NCBI GenBank assembly: GCA_929200515.1
Contig: CAKNAD010000136.1
Location: 1-5,949 of the forward strand
Direction of reading: 5' to 3'
DNA length: 5,949 bases
From: Candidatus Gorgonimonas leptogorgiae
Lineage (GTDB): Bacteria > Pseudomonadota > Gammaproteobacteria > Pseudomonadales > Endozoicomonadaceae
Part shown: piece by piece, positions 1-5,718 of the stretch
How the letters are laid out: every line of letters begins with the position of its first letter
Numbering within the stretch: position 1 is the first letter of the stretch
Program-made: the position numbers and the translations under genes
The notes under the pieces: model-generated
The model's input: only the letters and a program-made list of their open reading frames with translations
The model's database searches: none
What the model was told of the DNA's origin: nothing

Positions 1-410
1 ACTACACCGCTTTCTTCGCAAAATTGTTTGAGTTCGTCTTGCTTTAAGGTTTTTTTATACTCTTCGCAATAAACAATTCTGCTAATACCTGCGGCAATTA
101 AATTCTTAGTGCATTGTTCACACGGGCTATGAGTAACATAGGCTGTAGCTCCATCGATAGAACTACCTGTTCTGGCAGCCCAAATAACCGCATTAAGCTC
201 AGCATGTATTTCGTGCCTTAATGACCAACTATGATGGTCTTCACAGTTAACCTCATTACAGTTTTTATAGCCCGATGGGGTGCCATTAACACCTGTGGAT
301 AAAACTCTACCATTTTTTACAAGTAAACAACCCACTTGCAGACTAACACATTTAGATAATTTAGATAAAGAAAAAGCCATTTCCATATAAACGCCGTCGA
401 TATCAAGCAT
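1..410 (-). CDS. dCMP deaminase (T4/ComEB type), C-terminus cut by window edge
   Basis: Zinc-dependent cytidine/deoxycytidylate deaminase family; the probable reaction is dCMP to dUMP plus ammonia, feeding thymidylate synthesis in the cytosol. The 136 visible residues, translated by hand from the reverse strand, contain the catalytic HAE motif (H69, E71) within EIHAELNAVIWAAR and the zinc-binding PCEQC (C97, C100). An early QVGCLLVKNGRVLSTGVNG block and GTPSGYKNC are typical of dCMP deaminases rather than free-nucleoside deaminases. C21, C51/C56 and H59/H60 could form the second, structural zinc site known from the T4 enzyme; this is inferred from spacing only. The ATG at 410-408 is chosen because the family usually starts a few residues before a YMxxA helix, as here (YMEMAF at 8-13). 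Its ribosome site is weak (GGAA about 10 bases upstream). No stop codon is in the window; a full protein of roughly 150-180 aa is expected. The gene is divergent from pta, and no convincing promoter was found for it. Confidence 0.9.
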   Translation of the reverse strand, partial: MLDIDGVYMEMAFSLSKLSKCVSLQVGCLLVKNGRVLSTGVNGTPSGYKNCNEVNCEDHHSWSLRHEIHAELNAVIWAARTGSSIDGATAYVTHSPCEQCTKNLIAAGISRIVYCEEYKKTLKQDELKQFCEESGV

Positions 411-592
411 TTTTAGTTATTTCCAAATAATTAAATATTATTGATACAACTCAGGTTATATCGAATGATGCTTATTGTATTATGTTTATCTTTAAAATAC
501 CATAGGCATTCCTGATGTATTTTTCCTTGAATTAAATCTTTTTACTAAGATCTGAAAAAATATATCTTTAAGTAGAAGCTGTATAAAACATA

Positions 593-628
593 CATAAGTA
601 AAAACATTAATAAATGTATTTACTTATG
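593..628. repeat. Inverted repeat (16-bp arms, 4-base centre) upstream of pta
   Basis: The left arm CATAAGTAAAAACATT (593-608) and right arm AATGTATTTACTTATG (613-628) are reverse complements except for one position, around the centre AATA. Outside the main arms, ACAT (588-591) can also pair with ATGT (631-634) across a small internal loop, stretching the symmetry almost to the candidate -10 at 634-639. No T-run follows, so it is unlikely to be a terminator. Its place over the expected -35 region of pta suggests an operator for a dimeric regulator; as RNA it would also fold into a long hairpin. The regulator is unknown. Confidence 0.6.
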
Positions 629-633
629 CGATG

Positions 634-639
634 TATACT
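634..639 (+). promoter_or_regulatory. Candidate -10 element for pta (TATACT)
   Basis: TATACT matches the sigma70-type -10 consensus at five of six positions and lies 72 bases before the pta ATG, giving a predicted leader of about 65 bases. No recognisable -35 sits 16-18 bases upstream; that place is filled by the right arm of the dyad at 593-628. This would suit an activated or repressed promoter. In DNA this AT-rich a chance match is possible, so the call is tentative. Confidence 0.35.
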
Positions 640-701
640 TAATATTTATTAAATAGAAAAACAACATCAATACTAAAAACACAAAGTATTCTTTATACAG
701 T

Positions 702-705
702 AGGA
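702..705 (+). promoter_or_regulatory. Ribosome binding site of pta
   Basis: AGGA lies six bases before the ATG at 712, which is good Shine-Dalgarno spacing and supports that start. The first residues (MKIFLLVATN) also line up with the beginning of the remembered E. coli protein. Confidence 0.7.
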
Positions 706-711
706 TTACAT

Positions 712-2769
712 ATGAAAATATTTCTTTTAGTTGCTACGAATTATGGAGCAGGGTTAACATCAATTAGTCTAGGTTTATTGCATAAGCTAGAAAGCCTTGG
801 TTATAAAACTGGTTTTTTTAAGCCCGTTTCACAAACAGATGATCCTATAGATCAATCAACAAAACTAGCTTCAGTATTAACTAATAATATTATACGGAGT
901 AATATTTCTTGTACACAGGCACGATCAATGTTAGCAGATGGCAACCAAGAGTTGTTAATGGAAGAAATAATAGAGTCTTTTGAAAACCAAAACAATAACC
1001 TAGACTCATTAGTAATAGAAGGTTTAGTGCCAACTAGACACCTACCATATGCTAATCAAATAAATACTGCAATTGCTAAAGCTATGAATGCTGATGTATT
1101 TATTGTGTCAGATGGCTCAGCAACATCTGATACATCAGTTGCTGATGCTATAAATATTACTGCTAGTATTTTTGGGGTGAGTTACCAAAGCAATATTATA
1201 GGCTATATAATCAACAAAGCTGAAATAGATAATAACTCAACTAATTGTACTAAAAAAATAACTAAAGGTATCAAAAAAAAGCTCAAGTGTTTTGCGGTTA
1301 TTCCCTATAAACCGGAGTTTACCGCTCCAGTAATGAGCGATTTAGTAGCTGATTTAAATGCTAGTATAATTAATGAAGGCGATTTAGCCACAAGAAGAGT
1401 TATGTCTTACACTTTAATAGCAAGAACTGTTGAAAATTCGGTTGCTGCCATAAAACCAGGGAATTTAATCATTACCCCAGCAGATCGCAGTGATATAATT
1501 TTAGCAGCTTGTATGGCTTCATTAAGTGGCGTGCGTTTAGCCGGTCTGTTGTTAACAGGGGGATTGGAGCCATCAGCATCAATTATGAATTTATGCAATG
1601 ATGCTTTCAATGCAGGGTTGCCAGTAATTGCAATTGACCTCAATTCTTATTCAACTATAGCCTTAATTGATAGACTACCTAAAAAAATATCTATTTCAGA
1701 TAAAGATCGCTTAATTAAAATAACTAATGAAATAGCTGAAAAAATACATAGCGAAGATATAAAGCACTACTTTAAAGGGGTTTCTAGGGCGTCGCTGTCT
1801 CCGGCAGCTTTTCGTTATCAGCTTAGAAAAAAAGCCAAGCAACATAGAAGATCCATTGTATTGCCTGAAGGTACAGACCCTAGAATTATAGAAGCTGCTA
1901 TTGTCTGCCATAAACGAGAAATAGCTGACTGTGTATTATTAGGAAACCCAGATGAAATTTGTAAAACCGCTGAAGATTTAGGGTTAAGTATACCAGAAGG
2001 TCTAAGAATTAAGAATCCTGACGATTTTAGAGCCAGATATTCTGAAAAACTGGTAGAAATACGTAAAACTAAGCAACAAATAAATAAACAAATGGCATTA
2101 TCTATATTAGAAGATGATATTGTTGTTGGTACGATGATGCTGGCACTAGGTGAGGTAGATGGACTCGTAGCTGGAGCCTGTAATCCAACAGCAAATACCT
2201 TAAGACCGGCGTTTCAAATAATAAAACCAAAAGATAAGTTAGTATCTTCAGTATTTTTTATGTTAATGCCTGATGAAGTTTGTATCTATGGTGACTGTGC
2301 GGTAAATCCTAATCCTACAGCTGAACAATTGGCTATAATAGCATCGCAAAGTGCACATTCGGCACAGTTGTTTAATATATCCCCTAAAATTGCGATGATT
2401 AGCTACAGCACTGGTGTGTCTGGCTCTGGGATAGATGTAGATTTAGTGCTTGAAGCTACAAATATAATTAAATCACAAAGACCTGATTTGATTATAGATG
2501 GTCCATTACAATACGATGCCGCTTCTGTTATCCAAGTAGCAAAAACTAAAGCTCCGCAAAGTAAAGTAGCAGGTTCTGCAAATGTGTTTATATTTCCAGA
2601 TCTTAATACCGGAAATACCACTTATAAAGCCGTGCAACGTAATGCTAACATCATTAGTATAGGTCCAATTTTACAAGGTTTAAACAAACCAGTGAACGAT
2701 TTATCTCGTGGTGCAACTTTAGATGATATTGTGTATACAATAGCTGTAACTGCTATTCAAGCACAGTAA
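712..2769 (+). CDS. pta: Phosphate acetyltransferase, long (E. coli-type) form
   Basis: Cytosolic enzyme that reversibly converts acetyl-CoA and phosphate to acetyl phosphate and CoA; with acetate kinase it forms the acetate overflow and activation pathway. The 685 residues show the three-part plan of the long form. An N-terminal P-loop-like domain with a degenerate nucleotide loop (about 1-210) includes GLTSISLGLL and LVIEGLVPTR. A DRTGG-type regulatory domain follows (about 212-325: RRVMSYTLIART, LIITPADRSD, LLLTGGLEPS). The C-terminal catalytic PTA domain (about 362-681) contains VLPEGTDPRI, SSVFFMLMP, YGDCAVNPNPTAEQLA, SYSTGVSGSG, DGPLQYDAA, FPDLNTGNTTYKAVQR and KPVNDLSRGA. Length is close to E. 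coli Pta (about 714 aa), so the gene looks intact. One oddity is GACNPTANTLRP at 488-499, where E. coli as remembered has GAVHTTANTIRP: the His is Asn here. No acetate kinase gene adjoins it in the window. The downstream neighbour appears to have its own promoter. Confidence 0.97.
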   Translation: MKIFLLVATNYGAGLTSISLGLLHKLESLGYKTGFFKPVSQTDDPIDQSTKLASVLTNNIIRSNISCTQARSMLADGNQELLMEEIIESFENQNNNLDSLVIEGLVPTRHLPYANQINTAIAKAMNADVFIVSDGSATSDTSVADAINITASIFGVSYQSNIIGYIINKAEIDNNSTNCTKKITKGIKKKLKCFAVIPYKPEFTAPVMSDLVADLNASIINEGDLATRRVMSYTLIARTVENSVAAIKPGNLIITPADRSDIILAACMASLSGVRLAGLLLTGGLEPSASIMNLCNDAFNAGLPVIAIDLNSYSTIALIDRLPKKISISDKDRLIKITNEIAEKIHSEDIKHYFKGVSRASLSPAAFRYQLRKKAKQHRRSIVLPEGTDPRIIEAAIVCHKREIADCVLLGNPDEICKTAEDLGLSIPEGLRIKNPDDFRARYSEKLVEIRKTKQQINKQMALSILEDDIVVGTMMLALGEVDGLVAGACNPTANTLRPAFQIIKPKDKLVSSVFFMLMPDEVCIYGDCAVNPNPTAEQLAIIASQSAHSAQLFNISPKIAMISYSTGVSGSGIDVDLVLEATNIIKSQRPDLIIDGPLQYDAASVIQVAKTKAPQSKVAGSANVFIFPDLNTGNTTYKAVQRNANIISIGPILQGLNKPVNDLSRGATLDDIVYTIAVTAIQAQ

Positions 2770-2787
2770 AATCTTGTTTTATAGTTA

Positions 2788-2816
2788 TTGATTTTATAAA
2801 GGTTTTATGGTATGAT
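2788..2816 (+). promoter_or_regulatory. Sigma70-type promoter with extended -10 for the patatin gene
   Basis: The -35 TTGATT (2788-2793) and -10 TATGAT (2811-2816) are separated by exactly 17 bases. A TG one base upstream of the -10 (2808-2809) makes it an extended -10. Transcription should start near 2823, about 45 bases before the GTG start. This is the best-formed promoter in the window and argues that the patatin gene is expressed independently of pta, although no clear terminator separates them. Confidence 0.65.
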
Positions 2817-2817
2817 G

Positions 2818-2849
2818 TAACGATATATGCAGGCAAGCAAATATCGGTA
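2818..2849. repeat. Imperfect dyad over the predicted +1 of the patatin gene
   Basis: TAACGATATATGC (2818-2830) and GCAAATATCGGTA (2837-2849) pair at 11 of 13 positions around the six-base centre AGGCAA. The dyad begins just after the -10 element and ends before the ribosome site at 2856. It could be an operator placed to block initiation, or a hairpin at the 5' end of the mRNA that affects stability or translation. The sequence does not decide between these. Confidence 0.5.
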
Positions 2850-2855
2850 AATCAT

Positions 2856-2860
2856 AAGGA
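2856..2860 (+). promoter_or_regulatory. Ribosome binding site that decides the patatin start
   Basis: AAGGA ends seven bases before the GTG at 2868, which is good spacing. The alternative in-frame TTG at 2862 begins only one base after AAGGA, too close for normal initiation. This is why the shorter protein is preferred. Confidence 0.65.
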
Positions 2861-2867
2861 ATTGAAA

Positions 2868-5057
2868 GTGGTAGAAGTTAATCTTAAACAGGATAAGATA
2901 ACCCTAAATAATTATAGTGAATTTAAGAATAAGTTTTTACAACCTAAAAAAATTACTGGTTCACTATGTGATTTTGTAGTTACTTCAGAGGAAGAGTTAA
3001 ATAACTATATAAATAACGATAATCCAAGAATATTAGCGCAAAATATTGGTGACCGCAAAACTACAATAATAGAAAACAAAAATGGTAGTGTCGATATGTT
3101 TTGCAATAAACCTGAAACTAGTACTTTAGTATTAAGTGGAGGCGGAGCTAAAGGTTGTTGTCTTATAGGTGCACATACAGCACTAGAGGAAATGGATAAA
3201 TGGAAGCATATCAAGAAAATATCTGGAACCTCTGCCGGTGCAATGATGAGCTGTTTAATGAGTACAGGAATGAATTCTAAAGAACTACAAACAATTATAG
3301 ATGGAATGAAACCACATGCTATGGCATCTAGTTATGAGACTATAGAAGATGAATTGATTCCTAGGTGGACAAATAACAATAAAGAAAATATCATGCTATC
3401 TACTAAGAAACGACACCTGATAGATGAAGACAAGGTACCTAAAACTATACCAGAAAAAATAAAATTTTATTTTTTATTGTTTATTTCCTTGTTTATAGGT
3501 AAAGAAAGAAGGGCTTGTAAATTAGAAAAATTTTTATGTTATGTTACCTCCTGTTATTTTTTAAACAAAATTAATGAATTAGATCAAGAAAAACAACAAG
3601 AAATTCAAGACTTAATTAACAAATTAAAATATCAAAAAGACCACCCTGCAGTTGCAAGTAAGGAAGATGCAAGAATTACTTTTGCTGACTTAGATAGACT
3701 ATCAAAATATATACCAGGAATGAAACAATTAGAGGTAAACACTACGATAATAGTAAATGGCACAGCACAAACATGTGTTTATAATAATGAGAATACTCCT
3801 GATATGGATATATACACTGCTGTTCGTATATCTGCGTCTCTTCCTGGATTATTTCCAAAGTATAAAAAAAATATCTTTGCTAATACTAACCATAAAAATA
3901 AAAAAGAACAAACAAAATTAAAAGTTGTACAAACAGATGGCGGATGTATTGTAAACACCCCTACAGCAGGCTCCCAAAATCGTAAAGAATTAAGTAATAA
4001 CCATTATATAGATGACTGCAAAGATAGTTTAGCGATGGTATATGGTGATGATTTAATACATTCTAGCAATAATTGGCGACCTCCTGCATATAATTTTGGA
4101 AATGCTGTTATGGATTTTGCTTTAGATACAGATGTAACTCACCAGTATCATGAACAATGTGAAATAATGAGATATCGGTATATTGATCAAACAATTATGA
4201 CTAAATTAATAATACTTAATAAGAATGGAGAGACTAAAACTAATCACACAACAAACATGTTAATATCAGCAGAAGATATACATGCATTTCAGAAATCTGC
4301 CTATGAAGATGTAAAAGCTCATATTGAAAAAACAAAGACTGAACTGCTAGGTAATCATTATATGACATTAAAAGAAGCATTATTTGCTTTGAAGGATATA
4401 CATTTAAATAGTTTCTTGAATGATCTTCGTCAGCAACAAAATGAAAATAATCTGAATATTATTAATAGTGCAACTGAAGTAATAAACATGCGAAAAGAAG
4501 CAAGTGTTATCATGGATGAAATAAAATACGCTATTAGTGTATATGACGATGCTATCGACTATTCTAAAGAAGAAAAAATCATAGATTTAAAAGAAATTTT
4601 ATTTACTCTAGATAATAAATATGCTGAAGAAGAAGAGTTTAAAACTTGGTTTAGTATTGAAATGCATAATAGCAAAGATAAATACCTAAATAGATATCTT
4701 GATCTAATTAATGAAAATAGAGAAAGCAATGATTCGGCTTTTTTATCGGCTTTATATAAAGAAAGCAAAAAGCGTAGCCATAGATATGCAGTTTACAATA
4801 TAATTACAACACAAATAAACCCACTGATATTTAAATTAGGCCAAACAGATGAAAATATAGCATTACTAGAGAATGTAAAAACATCTTTGCTTTGCTCTAA
4901 AAATGCAGAAGAAGTAGATTATATGATAGCACAATTAAATGATCTCTATAAGCTTACTACTATAGATAAAATTCAAGATGAATTTCATAGACTAAAAAAT
5001 AAATTTAAAAGTATAAAAAGACAACACTCCAAACCTTATGCTACCGAATTCGTATAA
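2868..5057 (+). CDS. Patatin-like phospholipase with long helical C-terminal region, possible secreted effector
   Basis: Predicted serine acyl hydrolase (phospholipase A or lysophospholipase) using a Ser-Asp dyad. Numbering from the GTG at 2868 (729 aa): the oxyanion loop GGGAKG is at 91-96, the nucleophile elbow GTSAG at 120-124 (Ser122), the conserved SASLPGLFP at 322-330 and the catalytic Asp in DGGCIVNTP at 357-365 (Asp357). All key residues are present, so it should be active. About 85 residues precede the catalytic core, with no signal peptide. The Ser-Asp distance of about 235 residues is long and includes an insertion (about 160-265) with two short hydrophobic patches, FYFLLFISLFIG and FLCYVTSCYFL, that could touch a membrane. 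Residues from about 465 to the end are charged, Lys/Glu/Asn-rich, probably helical, and unrecognised; the last 20 are basic. Size and plan recall ExoU and Legionella or Rickettsia patatin effectors, but this is analogy, not demonstrated homology outside the core. An in-frame TTG at 2862 would add two residues. By eye the gene is more AT-rich than pta. It has its own promoter and terminator. Confidence 0.88.
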   Translation: MVEVNLKQDKITLNNYSEFKNKFLQPKKITGSLCDFVVTSEEELNNYINNDNPRILAQNIGDRKTTIIENKNGSVDMFCNKPETSTLVLSGGGAKGCCLIGAHTALEEMDKWKHIKKISGTSAGAMMSCLMSTGMNSKELQTIIDGMKPHAMASSYETIEDELIPRWTNNNKENIMLSTKKRHLIDEDKVPKTIPEKIKFYFLLFISLFIGKERRACKLEKFLCYVTSCYFLNKINELDQEKQQEIQDLINKLKYQKDHPAVASKEDARITFADLDRLSKYIPGMKQLEVNTTIIVNGTAQTCVYNNENTPDMDIYTAVRISASLPGLFPKYKKNIFANTNHKNKKEQTKLKVVQTDGGCIVNTPTAGSQNRKELSNNHYIDDCKDSLAMVYGDDLIHSSNNWRPPAYNFGNAVMDFALDTDVTHQYHEQCEIMRYRYIDQTIMTKLIILNKNGETKTNHTTNMLISAEDIHAFQKSAYEDVKAHIEKTKTELLGNHYMTLKEALFALKDIHLNSFLNDLRQQQNENNLNIINSATEVINMRKEASVIMDEIKYAISVYDDAIDYSKEEKIIDLKEILFTLDNKYAEEEEFKTWFSIEMHNSKDKYLNRYLDLINENRESNDSAFLSALYKESKKRSHRYAVYNIITTQINPLIFKLGQTDENIALLENVKTSLLCSKNAEEVDYMIAQLNDLYKLTTIDKIQDEFHRLKNKFKSIKRQHSKPYATEFV

Positions 5058-5070
5058 ATCATGTGTTGTA

Positions 5071-5105
5071 GCTAGGCTTTAGTAGCCCTAAAACCTAGCA
5101 TTTTT
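5071..5105 (+). terminator. Rho-independent terminator of the patatin gene
   Basis: GCTAGGCTTTAG (5071-5082) pairs with CTAAAACCTAGC (5088-5099) at 11 of 12 positions (one C-A mismatch), with a five-base loop TAGCC, followed by A and five T (5101-5105). It begins 14 bases after the patatin stop. Read from the minus strand the hairpin is not followed by a T-run, so it looks one-directional and does not clearly serve the convergent gene. Confidence 0.85.
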
Positions 5106-5131
5106 ATCTGCCACCTGTGTATTATATCTTA

Positions 5132-5494
5132 CTACACAAAAAGTACTAGTAAAATAGCTATTAATGCAGGTAATCCCTGAATAAAAAGTATAGATTTTTT
5201 TGCGGTTAAACTACCAGTTATGGCTGCAATAATCACACAAGACAAAAAAAATAATTGTAATTGCCTACCAAAAATTATATTTGGATGCAAAGCACCATAC
5301 ATTAATCCTGCTGCTAAAAACCCATTGTATACTCCTTGATTTATAGCCAATTTTTTTGATATCTTTGCTTCTTCTGGCGACATTCTAAATATTTTAAGTG
5401 TTCTAGGTTTTTCCCAAAGAAAAACTTCTAATATTAGAATATAAACATGTTCTATTGCAACTAACAAAACAAATATAACTGGTAATTTATTCAT
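5132..5494 (-). CDS. DUF1304 family small integral membrane protein
   Basis: A 120-residue, very hydrophobic protein with about four membrane helices (roughly 4-27, 52-69, 78-96 and 100-119). It matches the DUF1304 family as remembered: EHVYILILEVFLW (15-27) near the N-terminus, a polar loop KPRTLKIFRMSPEEA, the signature NQGVYNGFLAAGL (52-64), then QLFFLSCVIIA and FIQGLPALIA (104-113). The length is usual for the family, so it appears complete. It should sit in the cytoplasmic membrane; the biochemical function of the family is not established to my knowledge. The ATG at 5494-5492 is preceded by a purine-rich but weak ribosome site (AGAAAGAAG). It is convergent with the patatin gene, with 74 bases between the stop codons, and divergent from the ORF at 5719, so no operon partner is visible. 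Confidence 0.88.
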   Translation of the reverse strand: MNKLPVIFVLLVAIEHVYILILEVFLWEKPRTLKIFRMSPEEAKISKKLAINQGVYNGFLAAGLMYGALHPNIIFGRQLQLFFLSCVIIAAITGSLTAKKSILFIQGLPALIAILLVLFV

Positions 5495-5718
5495 TTCTTC
5501 TTTCTACCGGTGATTATAATGGCAAGCTTGTAGGAACAATTAGCTCACCACATTCTTTTAAATGTATCAAATTATATTCTTTATGGCTACAAAATATGTA
5601 ACCCGTCACGCAACGCTAAGTACCATGTGTATCAGGATACTAAAAAAAATAAAACTTTTGGTATTTATTCTAGTCTAATAAAGCAAATAGTTAAATTATG
5701 TTTTATAGGAAAATAAAA
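5495..5718. other. Divergent intergenic spacer before the last ORF
   Basis: AT-rich spacer with no credible gene. It holds the candidate -10 of the DUF1304 gene at its left end and a 12-base near-perfect palindrome GTATC-AG-GATAC at 5629-5640, which could be an operator half-site pair or chance. No convincing promoter was found for the rightward ORF: TTGGTA at 5658 has no -10 at a normal distance. Confidence 0.45.
5513..5518 (-). promoter_or_regulatory. Candidate -10 element (TATAAT) for the DUF1304 gene
   Basis: A perfect TATAAT on the minus strand lies 18 bases upstream of the ATG. It would start transcription near 5506 and leave a leader of only about 12 bases. The -35 is poor (ATTGTT at 16 bases spacing, or TTGTTC at 15). 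The very short leader and weak ribosome site make the assignment uncertain. Confidence 0.4.

Larger units (their letters stand above)
411..711. other. Divergent intergenic spacer between the deaminase gene and pta
   Basis: About 300 very AT-rich bases with no credible gene; the only open frames are very short (for example 16 codons from the ATG at 465). The left half (411-580) must hold the leftward promoter of the deaminase gene. Several AT-rich -10-like words are present there, but none has a good -35 partner, so none is called. The right half holds the dyad at 593-628, the candidate pta promoter near 634-639 and the pta ribosome site at 702-705. No tRNA-like fold and no hairpin followed by a T-run was seen. 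Confidence 0.6.

Noticed and set aside
465..515. Small ORF of 16 codons in the pta/deaminase spacer
   Set aside because: Too short, with no ribosome site and no sign of conservation that can be judged here.
1407..1911. Antisense open frames inside pta (minus strand, 66-78 codons)
   Set aside because: They lie wholly within a clearly conserved gene, have no ribosome site or recognisable domain, and are explained as shadows of the pta reading frame; the same applies to 2403-2621.
2770..2810. Terminator between pta and the patatin gene
   Set aside because: Only a 5-bp ATAAA/TTTAT pairing around GGT is present, with no G+C-rich stem and no T-run; the stretch is better read as promoter DNA.
3005..4768. 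Antisense open frames inside the patatin gene (3005-3214 and 4559-4768)
   Set aside because: Leu/Ser-rich shadows of Lys/Glu-rich coding sequence, with no supporting signals.
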